From NCBI GenBank assembly GCA_936432065.2, contig OW386293.2, positions 95,067,795 through 95,131,794 on the forward strand: a stretch of DNA of 64,000 bases, written 5' to 3'. Shown here piece after piece: positions 33,009 to 43,756 of this stretch. The notes under the pieces are model-generated. The model did not search any database and was not told the origin of the DNA. It was given only the letters and a program-made list of their open reading frames with translations. Position numbers and translations under genes: made by a program. Origin of the DNA: Rutpela maculata (Eukaryota; Arthropoda; Insecta; Coleoptera; Cerambycidae). Positions within the stretch are counted from its first letter, which is position 1. Every line of letters begins with the position of its first letter.

Positions 33009-34640
33009 TGGATCGTGAATGACGTCAAAGTACAGTGCAACCGTGGGAAGAGCACCATAATGGCGTTGCTCGATATTGAAAAAGCCTTCGATACAGTATG
33101 GATCCCGGGCTTACTCCACAAACTGAACACGCTGAACTTTCCGACGCACATCACCAAACTGATTCACTCTTGACGGCAGATCACTGCAGGTCAGAGTGAA
33201 CAACAAGCTTTCAACTCGGCGGGATATTCGCGCGGGCGTCCCTCAGGGGTCGTGTCTGTCACCGAAGTTATACAATTTATACGTTTCCGACTTCCCGGAG
33301 TTTCCGAAGTACGCCGACGACACGGCCATATACGCGCATTCGCACAACGCACAAGCAGCAAATATGCTACTGAAGGCGCACATGGCCCGCGCCACGGCAT
33401 ATTACGACAAGTGGAAGATTCGGATCAACGCCGAAAAGTCGGAGGCCATTCTCTTCACGCGCCGGTTCACTGAGAACCGCATCCTAACACCAATTTCAAT
33501 CGAGGGCCGCCAAATTCCTATTAAAAGGTGCGTGAAGTATTTGGGGGTAAACTTGGACAAACGACTGACGTTTAACATACACATAAACGAAACTGTACGC
33601 AAGGTCTACTCCATGTCCAGGAGTCTGTATCCACTCCTGGCTAGGGGTAGCGGACTAAATAGGACGAATAAGAAATTACTGTATACAATGGTGATCAGGC
33701 CGGCTATCACATACGCGGCGCCGGTGTGGTGCAGCATCCCGGCCACGACAATGCGGAAACTTAGAGTCTTAGAACACAAATTTATGCGCCTCATTTCGAA
33801 CTCTGGTAGGTACACCTCCCTCAGAGATCTCTACGCACGTTGTCACGACATAACCCCACTAGCGGACTTCGTCCAGGAAATATCACAAACATTCTACCAA
33901 TTCAAACTGGGCGATAGTCCACTAACCTGCGATATAACACGAATCAGACAGCATAATGCCATACTTTTCAACCTGAAACACCCATTACCATACCAGGCGT
34001 TGCCTATCTTTCGGCAACCTCCCTAGCCACACGTTTCTATATCATAATTCTTCCTTTTCACCAGCTTTTACCTCAAACCCCTTTCTATCCCCTCTATTCA
34101 CCTCCCTTTTTCTTAATTTTTATTAGTTTTTGTTCTTTTGTCCTTTTTTGTCTCCTTTTCAAAATCCCCCCTCGGCCAATAACTTCTTGTAAAATCCAAA
34201 CTTTTTAAACTACAACATCCCCTCACCCTACCTTCCTGGAGGCGGTACGACCACCAGGACGAAGGATGTCATTAGTTCGAACGGGTTTTTTCATTGAGTT
34301 TTCCCCGTATCAGTAACCGAAACTTTAAACAGTGCAGTGCGCCCTAACAAGTGCACCGTAAATAAAAACCAATAAGTTTAATTTTAAGTTTCTAAAAGCT
34401 TTCTCCTATATATAGTCATATTGTTAGTTTTAAGTCTTACCTATTTTTTAAGACAGGAGCACTAACGCCCCGCTTCAACTTATTGTTCTAGCCGAACCGG
34501 ACCCGCTCCGCCCAGCCACACACAAACCACGACGCCACGCGCTGTGGTTGTGGGGCTGGCTCCGGACCGGAATCCGGCTAGGCGCATATAATGTAACTAA
34601 AATATTGAATAAATTCTTATTGAATTGAATTGAATTGGTT
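33009..34640 (+). pseudogene. Jockey-like LINE, 5'-truncated reverse transcriptase with intact 3' tail
   Basis: It starts with IVNDVKVQCNRGKSTIMALL, then DIEKAFDTVWIPGLLHKL. After a small deletion and frame change at about 33170 it gives an open reading from 33196 to 34026 (276 codons). This includes RAGVPQGSCLSPKLYNLYVS, the catalytic KYADDTAIYAHS and KYLGVNLDKRLTFN. Three residues before YADD present in the 14883 copy are missing. The 3' UTR contains a stem-loop at 34512-34559 and the element ends with TTGAA repeats (34620-34638), a typical LINE tail. The copy begins at nearly the same reverse-transcriptase position as the minus-strand copy at 14883-16602. Confidence 0.87.
34512..34559 (+). 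other. LINE 3'-UTR stem-loop, copy 2
   Basis: CCAGCCACAC and AACCAC pair with GTGGTT and GTGGGGCTGG around the loop GACGCCACGCGCT. It is the positional counterpart of the hairpin at 14883-14921. Confidence 0.65.
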
Positions 34641-35980
34641 TAGAGAACGTAAAAAATACATTTAAAATAAAAAATACTTAAATAAATAGATTTATTTTTT
34701 TTATATACCTAATACATATAATATGCTACAATTAAATAAATCAGATATGTTTCAATTAGTATATAAACCTATTTTTTCCAAAAAATATGTACAAAAAATT
34801 TACATTCATCTTTTTTCAACTCCACAGTATGAAGATGACTACTATGTTGACTAGATTGAGGTGACATCTTTTCCTCAAAAACGGGGTGGGGGCGGGGTCG
34901 TTAGTTTTGCCCGGGGGTATGCTGAGAACGCACCCCTTTGAAGGTTTTTTATTGGCCATTTACGGAGGTGGGTCACCCCTGGTGGAATTCCACCATCATC
35001 CTCGATGCTGAACACCGTGGGATGGTTTTTGGCAGTTTGCGGGAAATTCTGCCACTACCACGGTGTTCAGCATCCTCGAAAACGGAGAATCACCAAGTAA
35101 GAGTCCCTCAAACAGTTATAATATGCATTAACCCCCGTTTGGGGATGGTTTTTGGCCATTTGCGGGAAATACTGCCACCACCACGGTGTTCAGCATCCTC
35201 GAAAACGAGGGGGAAGAACTAATCTGGTTGCATCAGACAATAGTCGTGTTTTCGTCCGACTCACAATCCACTATTAGGCCATTTTAGTTCCATTACTAAT
35301 CAGGATTGGCCAAGTTAATTGACGTGTTTTAGTTAGTGATTTAATTTGAGAAATAAATAAAAAAAGGCTCATATAATTCGCATTTTTTTCTAGTGCCGAG
35401 TTGAGTGCGAGTTGTTAATTAAATAAATTTAATCATTACATTACATCTGTAGCACATGCAGTGAAGTATATTGGTGCAAGAACAAAACATATAGGGAAAT
35501 CCTAGCATGTACATCTCCTTGGAATACAAGTCCCGTAACGTAGCTCAATCCGTGAAATGCGCAAAAGGGGACATGAGACATCCGATATGCAATAGAGATG
35601 AGGCGCGCTATGTTCCGAGAAAGTAAAATAGGCAGCACCAACTTTTGAAAGTGTAAATAAACTAATTTTTCCCGTTTATAATTTTTACAAATAATGTGAT
35701 TGTCATATAATTGAGGAAATACATATAGTGGAACGAAGAAGCGAGCAGAGTAGCGGTAGCCTTTTTTGGTCGCTTTTATCGGCTTTGCCAGTTTTGTCGG
35801 TAATATTTTCGATAACCCACCTTACCCCGCTGGCCCTTTCATTATATTTCTTTCGGCTATACCTACAAAAAAGCTCTGTATCAGTATTTGGACCATCTTT
35901 GTCATCTATGTATTTTGCTGAGTGCTAAAATCGGTTCTGATGTTCAAATGTTTGATTTTATCTCATTTTTTTAAATAATT
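34641..35980. other. AT-rich DNA around right end of the inverted-repeat unit
   Basis: Apart from the right arm of the 32567-35276 unit, I see no coding signal. The open readings at 35441-35641 and 35728-35928 lack recognisable motifs. Confidence 0.4.
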
Positions 35981-36030
35981 TGTTTTTGTTAAAAATATGA
36001 TTGCCATGGAGTAAATTAACATGTCATGTA

Positions 36031-37226
36031 CAGGGTGTTCAGAAAATTAAAAAAATTGAAAATTATGTGTGGTAAACTACGTTCAATTTTAACGATTTGA
36101 AAAACTGTCACTAAGAAAAGTTTAGAATTAAAATTTGTCAGGATTCTAACTTGTGGATAGATCTGCCTAATTAGACTTAAAAACATTTTTCATAAGTATC
36201 AAATTATCTTTACAGATGAATCCACCTTCTCGACTAATATTGTATCTTCGCACCATAGTCGATATTCGAGTGATGTTAATCCCAATTAATACTTTAAAAA
36301 AGTAAATGTTTGGTATGCAATCCCTTACCATGGAATTATAGGGCGCTATTTTTTTGAAGATACTTGTAACAGCAATAGTTATTTATATGCTGCAAACTTT
36401 TTTCAGTGATGAATTAGAAGATTTACCGTTGGATAACCTCAATTTATTTTATTTTGAACAAGATGGTTGTCCGGCACGTTCTGCGGCAAATGTTAGAACC
36501 TGGTACGAAATAAGTTTGAAGACCAACGGTCAGTATGGTCCAAATCCATGGCCTCCGAGGTCTCCCGATTTAACAAATATGGATTTTTATTTGTGAGGTC
36601 CATTGAAACAAATTGTATACGGTAGGCCTTTAGATAATAAAACTGATCTGTTGAAAGACCGCATTAGGGAAGCTGTTCAGTCAATATCATTACAAGAGAT
36701 TAGAAACAGTTACAAAGAGCTTTACACTCGCCTTCAAAAAATCGTGAAGCACGGTGGAGATGTGTTTGAATAATATATTTTTTTAAATTTGTTTTAGTCT
36801 TCCTAATTTTTTTCAATGCTGTTAAAAATAAAAATAGTTTAATATAATTACAAGTATAATCAGCTGTCTTATTTAATAATTTTCGTAAGAAGAAAATAAT
36901 TTTTATTTCACCGTAAGTTTTACCACATGATACCAGCTGATACTTATGAAAAAATTTAAAAAAAAAGCCGAATTAGACAGATTTATCCACGAATTTTAAT
37001 TCTAAACAACTTAGTGACAGTTTTTCATATCGTTAAAATTTAACGTACCTGGTTTACTCTTACAGATTGATACTTATGAAAAAATTGAAAAAAAAAAGTC
37101 GAATTAGACAGATTTATCCACGAATTTTAATTCTAAGCAACTTATCTTAGTGACAGTTTTTCATATCGTTAAAATTTAACATACCTGGTTTACTCTTACA
37201 GATTTTTTAATTTTTTGAACAGCTTG
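36031..37226 (+). mobile_element. Tc1/mariner-type element inserted at a palindrome centre
   Basis: Ends CAGGGTGTTCAGAAAATTAA (36031) and the imperfect complement ending CAGCTTG (37226) abut TA on both sides. The right terminal region contains a tandem duplication of about 130 bp (36943-37070 and 37070-37205, landmark GAATTAGACAGATTTATCCA). Outside the TA the flanks 35984-36030 and 37227-37280 are inverted copies of each other. Removing the element leaves one palindrome centred CATGTACATG. Confidence 0.82.
36205..36773 (+). pseudogene. mariner-like transposase fragment
   Basis: It reads IIFTDESTFST (first catalytic Asp), VNVWYAIPYHGIIGRYFFED, after a frame change EQDGCPARSAANVRTW (second Asp) and WPPRSPDLTNMDFYL (third Asp). 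A stop replaces the Trp after FYL, and the rest reads GPLKQIVYGRPLDNKTDLLK ... KHGGDVFE to the stop at 36771-36773. The last two Asp are 34 residues apart, the DD34D spacing of mariner elements. The N-terminal DNA-binding region is missing. It is related to, but clearly distinct from, the transposase at 803-1860. Confidence 0.8.
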
Positions 37227-37284
37227 TACATGATATGTTAACTTACTCCATGGAAATCATATTTTTAACAAAAGCAAAACTTGT

Positions 37285-38018
37285 TATGCGGAATAAATTT
37301 TCCACGTAAAATGAGAAATAAAAAAGTTTACTTACCCTCTTATCCCCCTTTAACTGTGGACATACTGTATTTACAAATATTGCATTACTTCGTCTGCATG
37401 GGGAGGATTACCGACCTCGTCTAGTTCTTCTAAAAGTTCGAGATGCTACACCCGTTGCATCTGGGTATTGTTTTTAGTATTTTAATACAATTTAGTAGAT
37501 GACAGAGTACAGAGTTTAGTCAAGGGTTAAGTATCATTGTTGTTGGTTTAACATACATACTAAATAAAGCTAGATCCGCATTTTACTCATTTTATTTTAA
37601 GAATGTATAATACATTTTCGACGTTATTTTAAATCCAGAGAAGATTAATTCAAAAAGTCTGAATTTTTTACTTTTTTTTTTACAAAAATCATGACTTATT
37701 CCAACCCTGTAGAAAATACATTCAAAAGATTGAAAGCACGCAGCTGCCTATGTTGAGGTTCTGGACTTGAATATCAATCTTCCCCTAGGCTCTATTATAT
37801 GCAGTCCTTTGTGAAAATTTATAAAGAATTGAGAGAGTTCTTGCATTTCAAGACAAAAGGTACATATTCTCCCATTGGATGTATGCACTTCAACTACCAT
37901 TGTTAGTCATGAGTATTAAATACATTCTATTTACAAATACCACATACTTGTTTACTTTAATCATCTCTGTACCAAATGTGTACAAAATTCATCCTTAGTT
38001 CAAGACAATCTGCCCAGT
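37285..38018. other. AT-rich stretch, nothing assignable
   Basis: No ORF, hairpin or RNA gene stands out. Confidence 0.5.
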
Positions 38019-38027
38019 ACTCGGCAC

Positions 38028-39389
38028 TAGGGATTGCATTACCGGTTAACCGGTTAACCGGTTATTAGGACAAAAAACACATGATAATAATTACCGGTTA
38101 TTTTAATTTTTTACCGGTTATTTCGGTAAATTCTGAACTTACGATATGACGCGTATTCAACGTTTCTGTTTATGTCACTGACTAGTATTCACTAAATACA
38201 GAGTGACTGTCCCAACACCGAGCACTTTTAACAATAAATAAATAATATTATAAAAAGTAAACTCCAAACACCAAGCCCTAAGAAATACAAGAGAGACATT
38301 GACAATATCTTACGACAGAAAATTGAATATGTCACTGCAGCAAATATCCGTGGAATATATTTAGAAGTATGTTATTACCAATTCTTATTAACTTATCGAC
38401 CCACCAATATCGATTGAGGAAGGGCATCTTCAGCTGGTGGTATTCTATGCACAAATATCAGACGATTAACAGATATAGCTTTGAAAAACTAACCCTTTTA
38501 ACAGGCTATTTTTAAAAAATATTGTATTTTTAGATTCGGTATTCAGTAAATGCCATATTTGAGTTTATGTTTATAATTTTTGTTATTTAAGTGGATATTT
38601 TTGTTATTTACAGAATAATTATTTATTTAAATTTATTTCACTTGTATTTTTTTCCTTTTGATAAATTAACTCCTATATAAAAAGTCTATTTGACAGTCAC
38701 ATTTTTGTCACTTTGACAGCGATAAAAAAGGTGCATCGTTTTTTATCACCGATAGAAATGCCTGTTTCTCAAAAGCAGAGTACACCTAGTAGTCGCACGT
38801 CACTTTGAAATCTGTACTGTCAGCTAAAATTTTTAAGTATTGTGGAAACTATACTGTACGATATGAGTCGTTTTTGGAAAATTATAATTATTTTTAATAA
38901 ATTATTGTTGTTGTTCGTTCACATTCATATGTCGTTAATTTATTTTGCCAAAAATCACTCGAGCTTTTCTTTTATGGATAAATTTCTTTTTAACTCAAAA
39001 TTTTGCCAATCAGTAATTTTGCTCGAAAAACTGACATTTGACAAAATCGCTCGACCTCCGGTCTCGCGATTTTTTCATGTCAGTTTTTCTTATAAAATCA
39101 CTGATTGGCAAAATTATTTCGTTACAAAGAGAAATTTATCCGATAAAAAAAACTCTTGTGATTTTACTGTTGATAAAAAACCTTTTGCTTGTTCATTATG
39201 TCAAATATACGTATATAAAAATATTTTTTGTTAAATTTAGATAATTTTGTATGAAAAGAGACAATTGTCATTTTCGCCACCCTAATCATCCATTCTAAAA
39301 ATTACCGGTAAATACCGGTTAACCGGTTATTTACATTTTTATTTACCGATTTACCGGTTATTAAAACTTCCGGTAAATTGCAATCCCTA
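38028..39389. mobile_element. hAT-type element with 8-bp target duplication
   Basis: Ends TAGGGATTGC and GCAATCCCTA are flanked by perfect CTCGGCAC copies (38020-38027 and 39390-39397). Both termini are followed by iterated ACCGGTTAACCGGTT palindromes. The 1362-bp interior has no recognisable transposase. It includes a 219-bp hairpin (38948-39166). It is a non-autonomous hAT element. Confidence 0.88.
38948..39166. repeat. hairpin inside hAT element
   Basis: Arms containing TTTTGCCAATCAGT and ACTGATTGGCAAAA, extending outward through GGATAAATTTCTTTTT and its counterpart, pair around a TCGCTCGACCTCCGGTCTCGCGA centre. The open reading 38842-39234 runs through this hairpin and is therefore unlikely to be a gene. 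Confidence 0.65.
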
Positions 39390-39642
39390 CTCGGCACAGT
39401 GTTTGTTGTAAGATGTCCATCCTTTAATAGAATCAGAGAAAGACTAAACACCCCAGCAAATACAAAAATTGCGATGGCATAGGCGAGCCTTTTGTGTCCC
39501 ATAATAAATTATATGCAGGCTACCATAACTTCATGTTGTTGTGAACTGTCACATAATAATCAGAAATGGCCAATTATTGTACAACCATAAGGAATGCTGC
39601 TTCAGTTTCTACGTTGATAATAATAATAACAGGTCTTTATTA

Positions 39643-40612
39643 TACTCTTCGCAAAAACGAAGAGTATATTGTATTTGATCGGCACATTTCTAAAATCGTA
39701 AATATCGCTCGTAGAGAAAAAATTTTCATATCATTGTGTTAGTGAACGAGTTCTGAACAACTTTCAAAATGTCCGTCTGTCTGTCCGTCCGTCTGTCCGT
39801 CCGTCACGTTTCTTGTAAGCACGATAACTTAAGAAAGAAAAGTCCGATTGTATTGAAATTTAGAAAATAAGTTAGTGTTAGCTAGAGGAAGAACCCTAAT
39901 GTTTTTGAAGAAAATCGATCAGTAAATAAGGAAGTTATTAATTATTTAATTTAAAAAAAAATTTTTTTTGTTAATTTTTGTGGCTTGTACTAAAATGGAA
40001 ATCGCGAGATATTATTTCCATCACAATTTTTTTTTTTGTGTATGAAGTTTACTAATATTTCTTAGAAGTGAAATATGTATGAATGTCGAAAGATATATAT
40101 CACAGACAATCAATTTTCCTAGCAACAGGTGGTGGCGCAGCGGTTAAAGCTTTCCGTTGCAATCCAAGGGTCCCGTGTTCGAATCCCACAGGTTGGATTT
40201 TTTTTTTCATTTTTTTTTTCACACAATTTTTTTCACAACAAAGTTTATATCACAAAATTTAGGATGTCCAAAAACTAACATTATTTACAAAAAAAACTGC
40301 GAAGAGTATCCTATAGAATGTGTAACAATTATATATAAAAAGCTCAGTAAATTGGCGAAGAGTACGTTTTTAGCTTGTTTTCCATTTATTAGGCAGATAC
40401 CTCGGCAGATATAGATGTACAAAAATATTATGCAAAACAATACCTAATGAAAAAATGCCGAAGATCAGATGGTGGTGCTGTATTTAATCTTAAGCATGTA
40501 GAATAAATAGTTAAATTAACATAAATCATTGAACAAATACAACTAAAAGATAATTAATAATTTATACTAACTTATAAAACCAATAGCAAAATAAGAGAAA
40601 ACCGAAGAGTAT
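39643..40612. mobile_element. element with TATACTCTTCG inverted ends
   Basis: The left end TATACTCTTCG, continuing CAAAAACGAAGAGTATA, forms its own hairpin. The right end reads CGAAGAGTATA at about 40602-40612. Inside are a GTCCGTCTG microsatellite (39771-39815), a tRNA-like segment (40129-40198) and further CGAAGAGTA motifs at 40301 and 40355. The layout resembles family A (terminal hairpin, then GTCTG/GTCCG tract, then AT-rich body), though the end sequences differ. It is non-coding. Confidence 0.5.
40129..40198 (+). repeat. tRNA-like segment with A and B boxes
   Basis: GGTGGCGCAGCGGTTAAAGC supplies an A-box and GTGTTCGAATCCCACAGG a B-box, separated by about 33 nt, which is normal for a tRNA gene. 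The T-arm pairs only with a bulge, and the acceptor and anticodon stems are poor. It is probably the head of a SINE or a tRNA pseudogene rather than a functional tRNA. Confidence 0.5.
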
Positions 40613-40935
40613 ACCATTTACGTTAAATTATAAATTTTGGGCTTGTTTGGCACTTTTTTTATAGTCTACTGCATTTGTGACACGAGTTGTTATTTCAGAT
40701 AACGTTTAAATGTGGATAATCAACATTTAAACGTTATCTGAAAAAAAAAGTCAGATGGTACAGAATTGTAAATTTTGTAAACTTGATAAGAAAATGATCG
40801 TTTGAATATTTGCGGTGTTTGGAAGTGTGAGAGTTCCCTTGAATCTGATGTTAACTTTGTGGTCGTCTGTTCTATGTGAAATTTTTTTATGCAGATAATT
40901 TGGTGGAATAAGCACGCAGAATGTAATATACGACG

Positions 40936-41100
40936 TTAAGCCATATTAAGCCAACCAGTTTCACCAAGCTTATGCGAAATGCCCTGCCGACGTCTGATAT
41001 CAAAGATTAACCTTAAACAGAAGTTTTGAATAACCTGTATTCTGTGAGAGTCCTCAGCATCCAAACATGGGCCATTTACCGAATGAGCAAAGGCTCTCTG
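40936..41100 (-). pseudogene. LINE reverse-transcriptase C-terminal fragment, minus strand
   Basis: It reads NGPCLDAEDSHRIQVIQNFC then LRLIFDIRRRQGISHKLGET and GWLNM. This is the region following the reverse-transcriptase domain in CR1/I-type LINEs. It meets the plus-strand RNase H fragment head-on at about 41100. Confidence 0.55.
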
Positions 41101-41106
41101 TGAACT

Positions 41107-41700
41107 TCGCTCATCCAACTGGGTCAAGCTTCTCTGGGTGCCTGGACACAGCAACATCGAAGGTAACGAGCGGGCAGATGCTCTGGCCAGAGGGAGCTCT
41201 CAGAGGCCCCTACTGCTAGATCAAATGCCAAGAATAGAAATCTGTACTCGTTCCCAGTTCGTTGACTTCTGGGCCTCCTACCCAGGACTTCGGCAAGCGA
41301 AGCGAGCAGAACAAATCCTGCGACTAAGCAGGAAACAGGTCAGAATCGTGGCAGGTCTTTTGACTGGACACAGCTGTTTCAAGAGACACCTGCACACTAT
41401 ATGGGTGGTGGATAATCCCGATTGCAAATTCTGCGGGGACGAGGATGAAACTTCCATCCACGTTCTAACTTCCTGCCCTAGACTTATAAACTTGAGGCAC
41501 AAACACTTCGGCATTGGTTTTCTGGTGCTAGAGGAAATAAAGAATGCCCCCATAGGAAGGATTTTGGCCTGTGGATTAGAATCCGGCCTGAATGGGGGAA
41601 TTCACTAATTTCGTACCGGTAGCACAATAGGGCACAAGGCCCCAAGTGCGGCGACCGCTCAAAGAAGGAGAAGAATCTCTAATCTATGTCTATAATATCT
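41107..41700 (+). pseudogene. LINE ORF2 C-terminus: RNase H and Zn-knuckle
   Basis: The frame reads VKLLWVPGHSNIEGNERADA, the C-terminal part of an RNase H domain with its conserved His and Asp. Further on comes DNPDCKFCGDEDETSIHVLT then SCPRL, the C-x2-C...H...C knuckle found at the end of many I/R1/Jockey-type ORF2 proteins, and a stop at 41608. The 3' UTR GGCACAAGGCCCCAAGTGCG and TAATCT-rich tail (to about 41710) follow. The 5' part is missing, so it is a truncated insertion. Confidence 0.8.
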
Positions 41701-41710
41701 GATCTAATCT

Positions 41711-42676
41711 GATATATGAAATTCAGTTACACTCGGCAACAGCGCGATAACTCCAAATTCAACTAACGAGGTCATGAGCGCCATTACTAAAAGATCAAAG
41801 GGATTTCGCCGGCTGTCTTCTCTTGTTGATGTCTTGTGTGTGCATGTGTATAGTAAAATGTTTCTCCTCCGATATCGTAAAAAGGAAACAATGAATGGAG
41901 TAATGCGGTGTTTTTTTTGTTGTAGGTACCTCAACTTCTATTTTTTGCAATTTTTTTAATAATTTTTCACGTTGTACGTGGAACTTATTCAACAAACTGT
42001 TAAATTCAATATTCAATAGTCTATTGTATAAATCATTTATCCAGACTGGTTTATGTTAATTACATAAACGTTGACTCGATCGGTATGTAAATTATATATT
42101 CTGAATCTGGGCAGCGCGGCGCGCGGATTTTTTCACTTTAGGTTGGATCCTCAAGATGCTGTTGCAAACCAGAGCTATAAAGTCACTTACAAAAGCACTT
42201 AAGATCAGAGGCCACAAGCCACTTGTAAAAATAACTTGAAGTTAAAAGTTCAAACAAGGCACAGTATATGATGCAAAATGCATAGTTGATAATCAAACTT
42301 ACATTCAAGAAACTGTAAAATCAAAAATAGTTTTTTTCTACGATTGTGCTGAAAGTCAAATTTTCTAACTTCAAAATGAGTGCAGAAAATATCACTTTGC
42401 CGCACGCCGTGCGGCAAAGAATTTGCCACACGCCTTGATTACATCTTCACGCACCGGAATAAAATAGCGTGTTTACCTTAAAGAATTTTATATTACTTAC
42501 TGGTAATAACAATTAAATTCTATAAATGTACATTAATTACACATGAATTGCAATTACAAAGTCAAATTTTCTTACTTCAGAATGACAGCGGAAAATGTCA
42601 CTTTAAATAAAATCTGACAAGCAGCAAATTCAAAATTTTGGAAAGACTTTGAAAAGGGAAATAACTTCACAACCGT
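41711..42676. other. AT-rich stretch with short palindromes
   Basis: GCCGCACGCCGTGCGGC (42400) is a short perfect palindrome. Otherwise nothing is assignable; the opposing open readings around 41704-42016 are mutually overlapping and motif-free. Confidence 0.4.
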
Positions 42677-42677
42677 A

Positions 42678-42821
42678 GAAAAAATAGTATGTAACACACG
42701 TGTGGCAAGCTTCATTGCAAAACTCGTATGATAGGAACACTCGCTGCGCTCGTGTTCCTACTTTCACACATCGTTTTGCAATGAAGCCCTTGCCACACTT
42801 GTATTACAATCTACTATTTTT
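42678..42821. mobile_element. 144-bp hairpin, MITE-like
   Basis: AAAATAGTATGTAACACACG to GGAACAC and GTGTTCC to TACTATTTT pair around CTCGCTGCGCTCG with a few mismatches. It is non-coding. Confidence 0.6.
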
Positions 42822-43436
42822 AATAATAAAAAATAAATTAAAACTTGTTTGACAAATTTCAATACGATAATTTATTTTTCATACTTTGACATTTTTTGGA
42901 GTAAATTGGGAATATTTCTGAAAATCAGCAATGTACACGTCAGCAATGTTTTTCTCTACTTATGGATATAAAAACTAACCAATTAAAACCAATACGAAAT
43001 ACAATGGAAAGACTTAATAGCGCTTTTTTGCAAATTAACAATTAGTTTTATGAAAAAATCAGAGACATGAACATTCAGCCAATTTTTATTTATATTTTTG
43101 ATAAATGAGCAATTTTATAGCAATGCTGAAACAACAAAATAATACAGGAGCGCTTTTTATGCAAATTTGGAATACTTACATTATTTAAAAAGTCAGTAGC
43201 AACCAAGTTCGGTAGCTGCTCTAATCGATCTGTTATATCAATACCTTCGTTCTATATTGTTGTTAGTTACAATGAAAACATATTGCCACCAGTTCTCTAG
43301 CTGAAAGTACCTACCAATAATATAGATTTTCGCGGAAACCATTTGTGTGTGCTATGACTCTTATCTTATAATACGAGTTCTGTAATCGAGTACAATTTGA
43401 AAATAAGATCTCTAATCTAGTATATTACTTCCACAT
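42822..43436. other. AT-rich stretch, nothing assignable
   Basis: No supported feature was found here. Confidence 0.5.
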
Positions 43437-43538
43437 CCAGTGGAAGTATAGTAACGACAAAAAAATTTTTAAAAATTTTTATTGTTCAAATAGGCTTAGA
43501 ATGTCATGAAACGTCGAGATTTTAAATTTGAGCGAAAA
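43437..43538 (+). repeat. family A repeat, left part, split by Crypton-like insertion
   Basis: It starts ACTTCCACATCCAGTGGAAG and runs to AGCGAAAA. The remainder of the same copy resumes at 46189 (AAAAAATTTCTGTCTGTCGG). Comparison with the uninterrupted copies at 18139 and 19584 shows that about 2.65 kb has been inserted. Confidence 0.78.
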
Positions 43539-43756
43539 TTTCACACCTCTACTTTTTAACCAATAAGATACCTTAATTTTGACTAGTTACCATGGCAATT
43601 AAAAAAATTTCCGAAAATTTTTTCGAGGCGCCACGATATTTAAGTGAAAATTTTTTGACAGTTGAAAAGGTAAACATATGATCTACAACCATTAAATAAT
43701 GTAGATATACCTGAATAATGCAAAATTTCTGAATTAACATTATTATTTATTATTGG

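Larger units (their letters stand above)
32567..35276. mobile_element. 2.7-kb inverted-repeat unit containing a LINE
   Basis: The left end ATAGTGGAATGTGAGTCGG, followed by CGACTATTGTCTGATGCAAC, is matched in inverted orientation at 35225-35276. The similarity continues inward through a GTTTTCNAGGATGCTGA block (about 32650 and 35200). Further GTTTTCGAGCATNCC and GATGGTTTTTGGC segments recur on both sides (32735-32950 and 34990-35200). The plus-strand LINE 33009-34640 sits in the middle, presumably inserted later. No transposase was seen. Confidence 0.6.

Noticed and set aside
38842..39234. 130-codon open reading
   Set aside because: It runs through both arms of a hairpin inside the hAT element, so its openness is incidental.
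39771..39815. CRISPR-like or regulatory repeat
   Set aside because: It is a simple GTCC/GTCT microsatellite inside a transposable element.
40129..40198. Possible functional tRNA gene
   Set aside because: A and B boxes are good, but the acceptor, anticodon and T stems do not pair properly, so I kept it only as a tRNA-like repeat.
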